NCBI GenBank assembly: GCA_905182555.1
Contig: CAJJBX010000005.1
Coordinates: forward strand, 1 to 64,000
DNA length: 64,000 nt
Source: an uncultured Ilumatobacter sp.
GTDB taxonomy: Bacteria > Actinomycetota > Acidimicrobiia > Acidimicrobiales > Ilumatobacteraceae
Direction: 5' to 3'
Part shown: one piece after another, positions 47,325 through 57,142 of the stretch
Position numbering within the stretch: the first letter of the stretch is position 1
Layout of the letters: each line of letters begins with the position of its first letter
Position numbers and translations under genes: made by a program
Notes under the pieces: model-generated
Seen by the model: the letters and a program-made list of their open reading frames with translations, nothing else
What the model was told of the DNA's origin: nothing
The model's database searches: none

Positions 47325-47966
47325 TCACTTGCTCTTCTGGCCGCCGAAAGCGGGGCCCTTGCGACGCTTCTTGCGTGGCTCATTGTCGGCGTCAGCGCCC
47401 TTCTTGAAGGGGAAACCGTAAGCGTCGAGCAGGGCCTTGCCTGCTTCGTTGCTCTTGGCAGTGGTGACGATGGTGATGTCCATGCCGCGGGGGTGATCAG
47501 CCTTGTCGGGATCAATCTCTGCGAACATCGTCTGCTCGGACAGGCCGAACGTGTAGTTGCCGTTGCCGTCCCAGCTGTGTGCGGGAAGGCCGCGAAAGTC
47601 ACGAATACGGGGGATGGCGACCGAGATCAGACGATCCAGGAATTCCCACATCCGGTCACCGCGCAGGGTGACCTTCGTGCCGATGGCCTGGCCTTCACGC
47701 AACTTGAAGTTGGCGATCGACTTGCTGGCCTTTGTGATGATCGGCTTCTGACCAGCGATGACGGTGAGGTCAGCAACAGCAGCTTCGATCAACGACGGTT
47801 GTCCAGCTGCACGCCCGACACCCATGTTGATCACGATCTTTTCGAGCTTCGGCACTTCCATGACGTTCTCGATGCCCAGCTCGCTCTTGAGCGCAGCAGC
47901 GATCTCGTCGTTGTAGCGCGCCTTGAGGCGGGGCAATGTTGCCGCGTCAGTCATTACGTCAGCCAT
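47325..47966 (-). CDS. rplE: 50S ribosomal protein L5
   Basis: 213 residues, with an N-terminal extension of about 15 residues over the shortest forms and a Lys/Arg-rich tail ([18 protein letters not shown]) beyond the normal end. [14 protein letters not shown] and the P-site loop region are intact. Its start overlaps the rplX stop. Confidence 0.96.
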   Translation of the reverse strand: MADVMTDAATLPRLKARYNDEIAAALKSELGIENVMEVPKLEKIVINMGVGRAAGQPSLIEAAVADLTVIAGQKPIITKASKSIANFKLREGQAIGTKVTLRGDRMWEFLDRLISVAIPRIRDFRGLPAHSWDGNGNYTFGLSEQTMFAEIDPDKADHPRGMDITIVTTAKSNEAGKALLDAYGFPFKKGADADNEPRKKRRKGPAFGGQKSK

Positions 47967-48271
47967 CAGACTTCATCTCCACTTGGACGGGCGATGCGCA
48001 CCTTGGTGCCATCGTCCTTCACCTTGTAACCGAGACGGACGGTCTTGCCGCCGTGGACGAGCATCACGTTGGATACGTCGAACGGCATGTCCTTCTCGAT
48101 GATTCCGCCCTGCTCGTTGGCACGGGACGGCTTGCTGTGCTTCGACGCCGTGTTCACGCCGTGCACGATGATCTTGTTGGACTTCGGGAAGACCTTGTCG
48201 ATCTCGCCCTGTTTGCCCTTGTCTTTGCCCGTGATGACTTGAACGGTGTCACCCTTACGAAGCTTCATCAC
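47966..48271 (-). CDS. rplX: 50S ribosomal protein L24
   Basis: 101 residues with the KOW motif ([20 protein letters not shown]). Assembly initiator of the large subunit. Its start overlaps the rplN stop by four bases. Confidence 0.96.
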   Translation of the reverse strand: MMKLRKGDTVQVITGKDKGKQGEIDKVFPKSNKIIVHGVNTASKHSKPSRANEQGGIIEKDMPFDVSNVMLVHGGKTVRLGYKVKDDGTKVRIARPSGDEV

Positions 48272-48636
48272 AACACCTCCGGTGCGAGTGAGACGATGCG
48301 CATGAACTTGCGGTCACGCAACTCACGGCCAACTGGACCGAAGATACGGGTGCCGCGAGGCGTCATGTCATCTTTGATGAGAACGGCGGCGTTCTCGTCG
48401 AAGCGGATATAGCTGCCGTCGGGACGACGCTTTTCCTTTTTGGTGCGGACCACGACGCATTTGACGACCTCGCCCTTTTTGACGCCAGCTCCAGGCATCG
48501 CGTCCTTGACCGTCGCAACAAAAATGTCGCCGATCGAGGCATAGCGACGACGAGTGCCACCGAGCACCTTAATGCAGAGCACTTCTTTGGCTCCGCTGTT
48601 GTCTGCAACACGCAGACGACTTTCTTGCTGAATCAC
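48268..48636 (-). CDS. rplN: 50S ribosomal protein L14
   Basis: 122 residues ([20 protein letters not shown] to [10 protein letters not shown]), near the family norm and forms an intersubunit bridge. Its start overlaps the end of the L29-S17 frame by four bases. Confidence 0.97.
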   Translation of the reverse strand: MIQQESRLRVADNSGAKEVLCIKVLGGTRRRYASIGDIFVATVKDAMPGAGVKKGEVVKCVVVRTKKEKRRPDGSYIRFDENAAVLIKDDMTPRGTRIFGPVGRELRDRKFMRIVSLAPEVL

Positions 48637-49142
48637 TTGGCACGCTCCAACACATCGATGACACGCCAGCGCTTCTTCTTGCTGAGCGCTCGGGTCTCCA
48701 TCACGCGGACCTTGTCGCCAATGTTGACGTCGTTGGTCTCGTCGTGGGCGTACAACTTGGTGGTCTGAAGGATCATCTTGTTGTACTTGGCATGCGGAAC
48801 ACGAGAGACAACGGCCACAACGGCGGTCTTGTCCATCTTGTTCGACACAACGGTGCCTTCACGCACCTTGCGAGCGGTGCGCTCGAGGGTCTGTTCTGTG
48901 GTTTCTTCCACTGCTTCACTCATGGTCCACACGCGCCCTGCCTCGGCCGCTTCGATTTCTTTCGAGCGGATCAGCGTGTTGATGCGAGCGGTCTGCTTGC
49001 GAACCTTGCCGATTTCGGCAGTGTTCTCGAGCTGGCCGGTTGCGTTGCGGAAGCGCAGGTTCAGCGCTTCCTGCTTGGTGGCTTGCAACTCTTCGATGAG
49101 TTCACCCATCGAAAGTTCAGCGAGTTCATTCTTCTTCGCCAC
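48633..49142 (-). CDS. rpmC-rpsQ: Fused 50S ribosomal protein L29 and 30S ribosomal protein S17
   Basis: One 169-residue frame. Residues 1-67 are L29 ([40 protein letters not shown]) and residues 74-169 are S17 starting at an internal MSEAVEET and continuing [35 protein letters not shown]. The two are joined by RVWT with no stop codon. L29 sits at the exit tunnel and S17 in the small subunit, so a true fusion could not stay as one chain in the ribosome unless cleaved, or S17 is translated from its own ATG at 48923. A stop codon overlapping that ATG exists one base out of frame, so a one-base insertion in the assembly would give the same picture. Confidence 0.9.
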   Translation of the reverse strand: MAKKNELAELSMGELIEELQATKQEALNLRFRNATGQLENTAEIGKVRKQTARINTLIRSKEIEAAEAGRVWTMSEAVEETTEQTLERTARKVREGTVVSNKMDKTAVVAVVSRVPHAKYNKMILQTTKLYAHDETNDVNIGDKVRVMETRALSKKKRWRVIDVLERAK

Positions 49143-49552
49143 TAGATCGGCTCCTCACGGGTGATGATGCGGCACTTGATCGGCAGCTTCTGGATGGCCT
49201 TATTGAGGGCCAGCTTCGCGGTCGCTTCGTCGGGGTACGACAGTTCGAACATCGTCCGACCAGGCTTCACGACGGCAACCCAGAATTCGGGGTTGCCCTT
49301 GCCGGAACCCATACGGGTCTCGGCTGGCTTCTTCGTGACAGGCTTGTCCGGGAAAATGTTGATCCAGACCTTGCCACCGCGCTTGATTGCACGAGTCATG
49401 GCAATACGGGCTGCTTCGATCTGACGGGCCGAGATCCAGCCCGGCTCGAGAGCTTGAATGCCGTACTCACCGAAGTGGAGGCCGGAGCCACCCTTCGTTT
49501 GTCCCTTGGTGCGGCCGCGATGGTGTTTGCGGTGCGCGACTTTACGGGGCAT
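49142..49552 (-). CDS. rplP: 50S ribosomal protein L16
   Basis: 136 residues ([20 protein letters not shown], the [20 protein letters not shown] loop near the peptidyl transferase centre). A Met two codons upstream at 49558 is an alternative start. It overlaps the L29 start by one base. Confidence 0.97.
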   Translation of the reverse strand: MPRKVAHRKHHRGRTKGQTKGGSGLHFGEYGIQALEPGWISARQIEAARIAMTRAIKRGGKVWINIFPDKPVTKKPAETRMGSGKGNPEFWVAVVKPGRTMFELSYPDEATAKLALNKAIQKLPIKCRIITREEPI

Positions 49553-49573
49553 CAACATTGGTCAAGCTCCCTT

Positions 49574-50473
49574 TCAGTCCGTGCCGCGGAGCCGCGGCGA
49601 TTCGTTCGTTTCGCCCTGCGCGGTGCGCTTGGCGATTGCTTCTTCTTCGTCGAGCAACTTCTCGAGTTCCGGGTCAGCTTCTTTCACCAACGGCTGCGCC
49701 TCGGGGGCGGAAGCTGCGGTTTCGGGGGTTGCGCCTCTGGGGCCACCGGAGGACACGACCTTGCGGGGTGCCGGTGCCGGACCTGAGGTCTCGCCAACAG
49801 CCATCGCAGCTTCGCGCTGGATCTTGTCGTCGTTGACCTTCTTGTACGGGAGAATGTCGCCCTTGTAGATCCACACCTTGACGCCAACACGGCCTGAAGT
49901 GGTCTTGGCTTCACGGAGCCCGTAATCGATGTCGGCACGGAGGGTGTGCAATGGCACACGGCCTTCGCGGTACCACTCGGTACGACTCATCTCGGCGCCG
50001 CCGAGACGACCCGAGCACTGGACCCGGATACCGAGGGCGCCAGCACGCTGTGCGTTCTGCACGGCACGCTTCATGGCCCGACGGAATGCGATGCGGTTGA
50101 CCAGCTGGTCAGCAACACCTTGCGCGATCAACGCAGCATCGAGTTCGGGATTCTTGATCTCGACGATGTTGAGCTGGATCTTGCCATTGCCGGTGATCTT
50201 GGTGATCATCTGGCGGAGCTCATCAGCCTGGGCGCCACGGCGACCAATGACAATGCCCGGGCGTGCAGTGTGGACGTCGACACGGAGCTTGTCACGGGTG
50301 CGCTCAATTTCGATGCGGCTAATTGCAGCCGACTCGAGAAGCGTCATGATTTCCTGGCGGATCGTCCAGTCTTCGGTGAGGTACTGCTTGTAGTCACGCT
50401 CACTGAACCAACGCGACTTCCAGTCGGTGGTGATTCCCAGACGGAATCCGTACGGATTGATCTTCTGACCCAT
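49574..50473 (-). CDS. rpsC: 30S ribosomal protein S3 with extended tail
   Basis: 299 residues, about 60-80 longer than usual. The KH domain ([20 protein letters not shown]) and C-terminal S3 domain ([20 protein letters not shown]) are complete; the extra C-terminal part is low-complexity and acidic ([20 protein letters not shown]). It lines the mRNA entry tunnel. Its start overlaps the rplV stop codon. Confidence 0.96.
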   Translation of the reverse strand: MGQKINPYGFRLGITTDWKSRWFSERDYKQYLTEDWTIRQEIMTLLESAAISRIEIERTRDKLRVDVHTARPGIVIGRRGAQADELRQMITKITGNGKIQLNIVEIKNPELDAALIAQGVADQLVNRIAFRRAMKRAVQNAQRAGALGIRVQCSGRLGGAEMSRTEWYREGRVPLHTLRADIDYGLREAKTTSGRVGVKVWIYKGDILPYKKVNDDKIQREAAMAVGETSGPAPAPRKVVSSGGPRGATPETAASAPEAQPLVKEADPELEKLLDEEEAIAKRTAQGETNESPRLRGTD

Positions 50474-51135
50474 CAGTTCTCCTCCGGCTTGTCAGCGGCC
50501 GTGTCGCTTGCAGTGTCTGTTGCTTCTTCTGTTGCGTTGTCCTGGTTTGCACCCGGCATCGAGGAATCGGCTACGAGAGGCGACTCTTCGGTTTCGACTG
50601 CAATGGCGTCGCTGGCGGCGTCGGCCTCAGCGCCGGCGTCGGCGGCCTGCTCCTTCGAGCGAGCAACACGGTCACGACGGCTGGTGGCGACGGGGCGGCC
50701 GCTGCCGGCACCCTGACGCTCGGCACGTGCCTGAACAATGGCGATTCGTGCGTCACTCATGCGAGCAACGATGATCGTCACGTGGCAAGTGCGCTTCAGA
50801 ATGCGACTTGCACGGCCACGGGCACGGGGCTTGAAACGCTTGAGCGTCGGACCCTCGTCAGCGAAGCAGGCAATGACGTAGAGCTCGTCAGCATCTTGGT
50901 TGTCGTTGTTGACCGCGTTGGCAACTGCCGAGGCGAGCAGCTTGCGGACCGGGATCGCCGTGTGGCGCTCAGTCAGCTGCAAGATCTGGTCGGCCGACTT
51001 GACGTCGAGGCCGCGAACCAGGTCGAGCACTACACGAACCTTGGATGCCGAGGTGCGGACGTACTTGGCGGTGGCCTTCGTACCGGAACGTTCGCCGGCG
51101 ACGTAAGACTTCTCGTTGAGCTTGGGGCCGGTCAT
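50473..51135 (-). CDS. rplV: 50S ribosomal protein L22 with extended acidic tail
   Basis: 220 residues against the usual 110-130. The L22 core ([40 protein letters not shown]) is followed by about 90 residues rich in Ala, Asp, Glu and Thr ending [10 protein letters not shown]. Tails on several ribosomal proteins of this cluster suggest a lineage habit. It overlaps the rpsS stop by one base. Confidence 0.96.
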   Translation of the reverse strand: MTGPKLNEKSYVAGERSGTKATAKYVRTSASKVRVVLDLVRGLDVKSADQILQLTERHTAIPVRKLLASAVANAVNNDNQDADELYVIACFADEGPTLKRFKPRARGRASRILKRTCHVTIIVARMSDARIAIVQARAERQGAGSGRPVATSRRDRVARSKEQAADAGAEADAASDAIAVETEESPLVADSSMPGANQDNATEEATDTASDTAADKPEEN

Positions 51136-51413
51136 TAGCGACGTGCTCCTCGTTCTTGACCCGCATGGAACTTAAAGGTGCGGGTGGGGCTGAACTCACC
51201 GAGCTTGTGGCCAACCATCGACTCGGTCACGTAGACCGGGACGTGCTTACGACCGTCGTGGACGGCAAGCGTATGGCCGACCATGTCGGGGATGATTGTC
51301 GAGCGACGGCTCCAGGTCTTGATGACCTTGCGCTCGCCGGCTTCGTTCTGGGCATCGATCTTCTTAAGCAAATGCTCGTCGACGAAGGGGCCCTTTTTGA
51401 GACTGCGTGTCAT
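51135..51413 (-). CDS. rpsS: 30S ribosomal protein S19
   Basis: 92 residues ([40 protein letters not shown]). Contacts S13 in the head of the small subunit. The ATG at 51413 starts the family sequence; the upstream frame is an rplB shadow. Confidence 0.97.
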   Translation of the reverse strand: MTRSLKKGPFVDEHLLKKIDAQNEAGERKVIKTWSRRSTIIPDMVGHTLAVHDGRKHVPVYVTESMVGHKLGEFSPTRTFKFHAGQERGARR

Positions 51414-51442
51414 TTTTCTGTATCTCTTTCTCAGCCAGCGCG

Positions 51443-52261
51443 TTAGCGACGGCCACGTCCCGAACGACGGCGGCGGATAAGGAGGTCCTGACTCGGCTTC
51501 CCCTTGTTGGCGCGGCCCGGGTAGCGGCTCGGGTGCTGGCGCCGGTGCGGCCTTCGCCACCGCCCAGGGGGTGATCGACCGGGTTCATTACGAACACCAC
51601 GGGTCTGGGGCTTGACGCCCTTCCAGCGGTTGCGACCGGCCTTACCGATCTTGATCAGCTCGTGCTCGGAGTTGCCGACTTCACCAACGGTTGCACGGCA
51701 GTCGATGAGCACACGGCGCATCTCTGTGGATGGCATACGCAGGGTTGCGTGATCGCCATCCTTAGCAACGAGCTGCACTGAAATACCGGCCGAGCGGCCA
51801 ATCTTGCCACCCTGGCCGGGGCGCAGTTCAACGTTGTGAATAGTGGTACCAACCGGGATAAACCGGAGTGGCATGGCGTTGCCGGGCTTAATGTCCGAGC
51901 CCTGGCCGGAGACGACATGGTCGCCGACTCCGAGGCCACGGGGAGCCAAGATGTATGCCTTCTGGCCGTCTGAGTAATGCAGCAGTGCAATACGGCAGGT
52001 GCGGTTCGGGTCATACTCGATGGCAGCGACCTTGGCGGTAACGCCATCCTTGACTCGCTTGAAGTCAATGATGCGGTATTGCTGCTTGTGGCCACCACCG
52101 CGGTGACGGCTGGTTTTGCGGCCGTAGCTATTGCGACCACCGGTGCGGCTCTTCGGTGCGAGCAACGTCTTCTCGGGCGTCGTCTTGGTGACGTCGCTGA
52201 AGTCGGAGCTCGTCTGGAAGCGACGGCCGGGTGATGTGGGCTTGCGTGAACGAATTGCCAT
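51443..52261 (-). CDS. rplB: 50S ribosomal protein L2, with two compensating frame breaks
   Basis: 272 residues, a core protein of the peptidyl transferase centre. The protein reads normally ([20 protein letters not shown] to [12 protein letters not shown]). It then shifts frame near 51590, where one extra base (GGTGTTCG for GGTGTCG) hides the essential [17 protein letters not shown] in another frame, and returns near 51540 to [19 protein letters not shown]. The catalytically important His in that loop is therefore present in the DNA but not in the literal translation. Two errors in one gene point to sequence quality. Confidence 0.93.
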   Translation of the reverse strand: MAIRSRKPTSPGRRFQTSSDFSDVTKTTPEKTLLAPKSRTGGRNSYGRKTSRHRGGGHKQQYRIIDFKRVKDGVTAKVAAIEYDPNRTCRIALLHYSDGQKAYILAPRGLGVGDHVVSGQGSDIKPGNAMPLRFIPVGTTIHNVELRPGQGGKIGRSAGISVQLVAKDGDHATLRMPSTEMRRVLIDCRATVGEVGNSEHELIKIGKAGRNRWKGVKPQTRGVRNEPGRSPPGRWRRPHRRQHPSRYPGRANKGKPSQDLLIRRRRSGRGRR

Positions 52262-52268
52262 GATGCGC

Positions 52269-52556
52269 TCAGTTCTCGAACAGCGGGATTTCGCCCGCTG
52301 CCAGGGTAACGATGGCCCGCTTTTGGCTGGGCTTCTGGCCGACACGGTTCGTACCGCGGGTGCGCTTGCGCTTGCCCTGTCGGTTGAGTGTGTTCACACT
52401 GCGAACCTCAACGCCCCAAATGCTCTCGACCGCATCGCGGATCTCGGGCTTGGAGGCCGTCTTGGCCACTTCGAAGGTGTACACGCCGGTCTCGATGAGG
52501 GCGTAGCTCTTCTCGGAAACGATCGGAGCGATGATGATGTCGCGGGGATCCTTCAT
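52269..52556 (-). CDS. rplW: 50S ribosomal protein L23
   Basis: 95 residues ([40 protein letters not shown]). Docking site for trigger factor and SRP at the tunnel exit. It starts 1 bp after rplD and ends 7 bp before rplB. Confidence 0.97.
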   Translation of the reverse strand: MKDPRDIIIAPIVSEKSYALIETGVYTFEVAKTASKPEIRDAVESIWGVEVRSVNTLNRQGKRKRTRGTNRVGQKPSQKRAIVTLAAGEIPLFEN

Positions 52557-52557
52557 G

Positions 52558-53463
52558 TCAGGACTCCTCTTCCTTCTTCAGCTGCGAAGCCGGGCGGGTG
52601 AAGCCAGCAGACTCTGCGGCTTCTTCAGTGGCAAACCACACTTCGGCGGTCGTCCGGTTGTAGAAGGACGTCTCGGGAAGGTGGTAGAGCTTCGAGGTGG
52701 CGTTGCCCTTGATGGGGAAGCCATCAGGCATTTCGTCGCCCTCGATCGGGGCGTGTGAGCCTTCGCCATGTGGCGATGCAGCAGCTTCGGCGGCGGGCTT
52801 GTCAGCCTTCGGCTTGGCGGCAGGCTTGTCAGCCTTCGGTGCTGCGACCTGGGCCTCACGGGCAGGAACAACATCCTTGCTGAAGACGAGCCAGTCGTTG
52901 CACAGCACGTCGTACGTGTTGAGCTCTCCGGGGCTAATCACGTGCACGTGCGGCAGGTTGCGGAAGCTCAAGGCCGCATTGGCGTCGTCACGGCCCACAA
53001 CTACGAGCACAGTGCCCGAAATGTCGAGAGCGGCGAGGAGCGCCTTGGCGTCCTTCGTCTTCGGTGCGTCGATGCCGTAGCTATCGACGACGATGACCTT
53101 GCCTTCAGCAGCCCGGTCAGACAATGCCGAGCGGAGGGCCGCTTTGATCATCTTCTTGGGCGTCTTTTGGCTGTAGCTGCGGGGCTTGGGAGCCAACGCA
53201 ACGCCACCACCGGCGAACTGCGGTGCACGGATTGAACCCTGACGGGCGTTACCTGTGCCCTTCTGGGCGTACGGCTTGCGACCGCCACCACGTACCTCGG
53301 CACGAGTTTTGGCACTCTGCGTTCCAGCACGACGTGCGGCCAGCTGAGCGGTAACGACCTGGTGCATGAGCGGCACGTTCGGCTCGATGCCAAAGATGGC
53401 GTCGTCGAGTTCGACCGAGCCGGCGTCTTTGCCGGAAGCGTTCTTGAGAGTCAGTGATGCCAT
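52558..53463 (-). CDS. rplD: 50S ribosomal protein L4 with C-terminal extra module
   Basis: 301 residues, about 90 longer than usual. The L4 domain is complete ([40 protein letters not shown]). After VPAREAQ comes a Lys/Ala-Pro linker and a compact module [48 protein letters not shown]. This GN..S..YHxP...F..T.AEVWF.TEEAA..AGF pattern recurs at the ends of unrelated actinobacterial proteins (a sunset-type module from memory); its role is unknown. ATG at 53463 overlaps neither neighbour. Confidence 0.95.
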   Translation of the reverse strand: MASLTLKNASGKDAGSVELDDAIFGIEPNVPLMHQVVTAQLAARRAGTQSAKTRAEVRGGGRKPYAQKGTGNARQGSIRAPQFAGGGVALAPKPRSYSQKTPKKMIKAALRSALSDRAAEGKVIVVDSYGIDAPKTKDAKALLAALDISGTVLVVVGRDDANAALSFRNLPHVHVISPGELNTYDVLCNDWLVFSKDVVPAREAQVAAPKADKPAAKPKADKPAAEAAASPHGEGSHAPIEGDEMPDGFPIKGNATSKLYHLPETSFYNRTTAEVWFATEEAAESAGFTRPASQLKKEEES

Positions 53464-53464
53464 G

Positions 53465-54112
53465 TCAGGAAACCTTTCCAGCGAACTTGACTGCGTTGCG
53501 AACAATGACCACGCCGCCGGCGGGGCCGGGGACGGAGCCTTTGACGAGCAGAATGTTTCGCTCAACGTCGCTCTTAACGACTTCGAGATTCTGCGTCGTG
53601 ACCTGCTCATGACCCATGTGGCCTGCCATGCGCATGCCCTTGAAGACACGGGCTGGGAAGGCACACTGGCCGATGGCGCCAGGCTTACGGTGGTTCTTGT
53701 GAGCACCGTGCGAGGCAGGTGCTCCCTTGAAGTTGTGACGCTTCATGACACCGGCGAAGCCTTTACCGCGGCTGGTTGCGGTCACGTCGACCTTCGTACC
53801 AGCGGCGATTTGCTCGACCGTGATTTCTTGGCCGACTTCAAAGCCATCTACGGAATCGAGACGCAGCTCAACGAGCCGCTTACCCGGCTCGACGCCGGCT
53901 TTCTCGAAGTGCCCGGCCTGTGGCTTGTTCAGCTTGTTGGCCTTCTTCTGTCCGTAGGTCACCTGCAAAGCGGTGTATCCATCACGTTCATTGGTCTTGA
54001 TCTGCACGATGCGCATAGGTGCAACACGAAGCATTGTGACGGGAACGACTTTGTCGTCCACCCACGTTTGCGTCATGCCGACCTTTTCGCCGACGATCGC
54101 TTGTTGTGCCAT
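53465..54112 (-). CDS. rplC: 50S ribosomal protein L3
   Basis: 215 residues ([40 protein letters not shown]). An early rRNA binder near the peptidyl transferase centre. Normally it follows rpsJ directly; here it begins a new transcription unit. ATG at 54112 starts the family sequence. Confidence 0.97.
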   Translation of the reverse strand: MAQQAIVGEKVGMTQTWVDDKVVPVTMLRVAPMRIVQIKTNERDGYTALQVTYGQKKANKLNKPQAGHFEKAGVEPGKRLVELRLDSVDGFEVGQEITVEQIAAGTKVDVTATSRGKGFAGVMKRHNFKGAPASHGAHKNHRKPGAIGQCAFPARVFKGMRMAGHMGHEQVTTQNLEVVKSDVERNILLVKGSVPGPAGGVVIVRNAVKFAGKVS

Positions 54113-54516
54113 TTCCGGCAGCCTTTCCGTTGTCCAAGCCATCCGGCGATATACCGGGGGCTCTCCACGCAAATGCTCCGGGCCTGGACGCACCAATGTT
54201 GGTGCACTCAGACGCTCGGAGCACGATTCATAGGGTGCCGTGCGGTTCCGTTCCCAACGTCGGGGAGGGCCTACACGAACATCATTTGTCGTTCTTGTCG
54301 ATCACGGAACGTATCCCGATCACGGCCATGCAATGGTAGGGGGAAGGCCACGCGAACCCAACTCGCGTGTTCATGGGGTTTCTCCCGGATGCACGTGACT
54401 CGCGACACCTCCAAGCCAGTTGGATGCCCTATCTGTATCTCCAGGTCATCAATCGTGTGAAGTCAGGACAGAGAACAACCGAATCCGCCGTCAATCTTGC
54501 CGAGATCAGCCCAAGA
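54113..54516 (-). promoter_or_regulatory. Leader region of the rplC ribosomal operon with nested hairpin
   Basis: This 404-bp gap has no gene. At 54174-54223 a large fold is possible: outer arms TGCTCCG/CGGAGCA and an inner GCACCA - 4 bases - TGGTGC stem. A possible minus-strand promoter, TTGGGA - 19 bases - TATGAA, lies at about 54227-54257, so the hairpin would be in the transcript leader about 60-110 bases before rplC. In E. coli the S10 leader is bound by L4; a similar autoregulation is conceivable here. The rest of the gap shows nothing more. Confidence 0.4.
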
Positions 54517-56049
54517 CTAGGAACCGGCGTTGATGAGCTGGTCGACGGGGGCAAAATCGTCGGTGAGGATCGTTGCGCCGTCGATGAACCCGCCAATGTC
54601 GGCAACCAGCTCGCCAGGATCGTCGGCCGCGACTCGCAACGCCTCAAAGGCGGCCGCGTCGATTGGCGTGTCGCTGGCGACAATCACGGCGTTACCACGG
54701 CGGCCCGCCGCAATTGCTTCACCGCGAATCACCACGACGTGGTCGAACACGCGAGCGAGCGTGGCTGCTTCGGCGGCGAGGAACCGCTGCTGGCCGCCAT
54801 CGATAATGTTTGCGGCGTACGTGCCCCCTGGGCGGAGCACACGCGCGACGTCGCCAATGAATTCTTCGGTTGCAAGGTGGAATGGCACCGACCGGCTACC
54901 GAAAGCGTCGCCAATCACGATGTCAGCGCTGTCGTCGGCGACTCGATCAAGGGCGAGCCGGGCATCGCCGATAACGATTCGAATCGGCTCGGGTTGATTG
55001 CGGTCGAGCCCCATCTGGGTCTCGACGACATCGATCAGGTCACCGTCGATCTCAAACACTGTCTGGTTCGTCCCGGGCGCGCTGTCGCGGACGTACCGTG
55101 GAATGGTCAACGCTCCCCCACCCAGATACACGATGTCATTGGCTGCTGGCGCCAACTTGATCGCATCGACGAGCCGCCGCACGTACCAGAAAGCAAGAAC
55201 GGACGGATCGTCAGTATCGACAGAACTGTGGCGGAGATCGTCGAGCACTAAAACAGATCGGGTCGGGTCACCTGCATCTTCGAGCACGGAGAGGCAGTAG
55301 TAGCTCGTCTGTATCTCGCAGGGCGAGTCGATGGCCACGGTTCCCAGGATCGACATCGCCGCGAGCCCGCTGATGCCCATCAGTTCCGTGACCTGCTGCT
55401 GGGGCGATGCGGTTGCCGATCCGGCGAAAATCGCCAACGCCACGCCGCTCGCCAGGAGCAGCAGGCCGGTCGTGACGATCAATGTCGATACCGCAGCAGT
55501 GGCCACCAGCACGAAGCCAGTGAAGAATGTGCCAAAGATTGCCCCGGCAGTGCTCCAGGCCGACAATTGGCCAACGGTCGCGCCGGTCTGATTCAGATCT
55601 CGCAATTGCAGTTTGATGACTGCAGGCGGCACCGCACTGAGCACCGTTGCTGACGGCAAGAAACCAAAGGCTGCAAGAATCAGAATCATCGGGCCGCCAC
55701 CACCCGAGCTGCCGCTGCCAATCACACGCACAACGGGAATCGTCGTAATCGCGAGGGCCCCGCCCAGCATCAACAGCACGGGAAGTAATCGCCGCGGGTC
55801 AATGCGGTCGGCAAGATACCCACCAACCCACGCACCCAAGGCGATGCCGGCAAGGATCGTGCCGATGATTCCGGTGTACGTCTCAAGGCTGACACCGACA
55901 TACGGTGCAAGTAGCCGACCGGCGAGAATTTCGAGCACCAGCACGGCGGCCGACGTGCCTGCTACCAAGACAATGCCAAGCCAGCTCGGCAACGGGTGGG
56001 CCGTCGGTATTCGAATGCCGTCAGGCGCTTCTTTTGGCTGATTCGTCAC
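54517..56049 (-). CDS. Fused membrane transporter-like / spermidine synthase-like protein
   Basis: About 510 residues. The N-terminal half has seven or eight hydrophobic helices (LVLEILAGRLLAPYVGVSLE, GAWVGGYLADRIDPRRLLPV) and the C-terminal half is a SpeE-type Rossmann methyltransferase fold with DIVYLGGGALTIPRYV, VFEIDGDLIDVV, VIGDARLALDRV and IVIGDAFGSRSVPFHLATEEF. Such fusions are widespread in bacteria; aminopropyl transfer is not shown for them, so polyamine synthesis is only a guess. GTG at 56049 is chosen as it opens the first conserved residues; the frame runs on upstream into the 23-bp repeats. It lies between rpsJ and rplC. Confidence 0.85.
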   Translation of the reverse strand: MTNQPKEAPDGIRIPTAHPLPSWLGIVLVAGTSAAVLVLEILAGRLLAPYVGVSLETYTGIIGTILAGIALGAWVGGYLADRIDPRRLLPVLLMLGGALAITTIPVVRVIGSGSSGGGGPMILILAAFGFLPSATVLSAVPPAVIKLQLRDLNQTGATVGQLSAWSTAGAIFGTFFTGFVLVATAAVSTLIVTTGLLLLASGVALAIFAGSATASPQQQVTELMGISGLAAMSILGTVAIDSPCEIQTSYYCLSVLEDAGDPTRSVLVLDDLRHSSVDTDDPSVLAFWYVRRLVDAIKLAPAANDIVYLGGGALTIPRYVRDSAPGTNQTVFEIDGDLIDVVETQMGLDRNQPEPIRIVIGDARLALDRVADDSADIVIGDAFGSRSVPFHLATEEFIGDVARVLRPGGTYAANIIDGGQQRFLAAEAATLARVFDHVVVIRGEAIAAGRRGNAVIVASDTPIDAAAFEALRVAADDPGELVADIGGFIDGATILTDDFAPVDQLINAGS

Positions 56050-56084
56050 CGCAGGAAGGGTAGGCCGGCAGGTCAGGGAACAGA

Positions 56085-56176
56085 TTGCGAGCCCGGCCGC
56101 AATGATCTTGCGAGCCCAGCCGCCATGATCTTGCGAGCCCGGCCGCAATGATCTTGCGAGCCCAGCCGCCATGATG
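56085..56176. repeat. 23-bp minisatellite, four copies (2 x 46 bp)
   Basis: TTGCGAGCCCGGCCGCAATG plus ATC alternates with TTGCGAGCCCAGCCGCCATG plus ATC/G, twice. Copies begin at 56085, 56108, 56131 and 56154. It fills the 132-bp region between the divergent SpeE-like and methyltransferase genes, so it may contain or alter both promoters. Confidence 0.9.
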
Positions 56177-56181
56177 TTGCA

Positions 56182-57120
56182 ATGGCGAGCAACTTGCACG
56201 TGGCAATCACGGCTCGAGGTGAGCGAAACGGGCTGATCCAAGCCGAGGCGATGGCTCTTACGGGCGGGTCACCAGACGCCGATGGCGTGAGCACCTGTGA
56301 ACGGATCGACCGAATCGACCGTGCCGCCTACGTCCACCGTGGCGTCCGCATCATCGTGAGCGCAGACACCATTGAGGAGCTTCGCGACGCGATCGCGGTC
56401 CGAGCCAACACCATCCAGTCAGATCGGTTCAGGATCGACGTCCATGACCCGGAGAGCCGATCGCCGCTCGGCCGGATCGAGATCGCCATCATGCTGGCCG
56501 ATGCGCTCCAGGAGTTCCCCGACCTCGGCAACCCGTTGCATCACTTCCTGGTCATCGTTGGGGAGCGCAACCTTATGTTCGGCGAGATCGAAGCCGAGAG
56601 CGCAGCTTCGTATCGATTGCACGACAACAAGCCGTGGACAACGTCCTCGTCGCTCGACGGACGGTTCTCCCGAGCGCTCGTCAACCTGGTGCCAGATGCA
56701 CGGTCGATTCTCGACCCTTGCTGTGGGGCCGGCTCAATCGTCGTCGAAGCGGCATCACTCGGCATCGAGGCCTTCGGCGTCGACTGGAAGCCGGCACTGG
56801 CCGGGATGACGCACGAGAATCTCGCCCACTTCGGCTATTCCGGCACAGTTGTTCAGGCCGACTCTCGCAGCCACGTCCAGTACGCCGACGCCATCGTCAC
56901 CGATCTGCCCTACGGCCATGCGATCAACGCCGACGAAGGTGTCATCCGGGCCATTCTCGAGCAATGTGCCGGCCTCGCTCCGCGTGCCGTGTTCGTCGCT
57001 CCAACCAATATCACCACCTGGCTGACCGACACCGGTTACGCCAACATCCAGGTCCACTCCGTGATGAAGCGACGCGGCTTCACCCGCTGGGTGCACGCAG
57101 CCGAAAGTACCGTGACGTGA
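56182..57120 (+). CDS. tRNA (guanine-N2)-methyltransferase-like protein (Trm11/UPF0020 type)
   Basis: 312 residues. The C-terminal Rossmann methyltransferase has ARSILDPCCGAGSIVVEAAS (SAM loop) and VTDLPYGHAIN (the D/N-P-P-Y-like active site of N2-guanine methylases); a THUMP-like N-terminal region precedes it. It probably modifies a tRNA guanine. It is the only plus-strand gene in the rpsJ-rplC interval and is divergent from the SpeE-like fusion. Confidence 0.82.
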   Translation: MASNLHVAITARGERNGLIQAEAMALTGGSPDADGVSTCERIDRIDRAAYVHRGVRIIVSADTIEELRDAIAVRANTIQSDRFRIDVHDPESRSPLGRIEIAIMLADALQEFPDLGNPLHHFLVIVGERNLMFGEIEAESAASYRLHDNKPWTTSSSLDGRFSRALVNLVPDARSILDPCCGAGSIVVEAASLGIEAFGVDWKPALAGMTHENLAHFGYSGTVVQADSRSHVQYADAIVTDLPYGHAINADEGVIRAILEQCAGLAPRAVFVAPTNITTWLTDTGYANIQVHSVMKRRGFTRWVHAAESTVT

Positions 57121-57142
57121 TCACAGCTCACCGCTGCGAACA

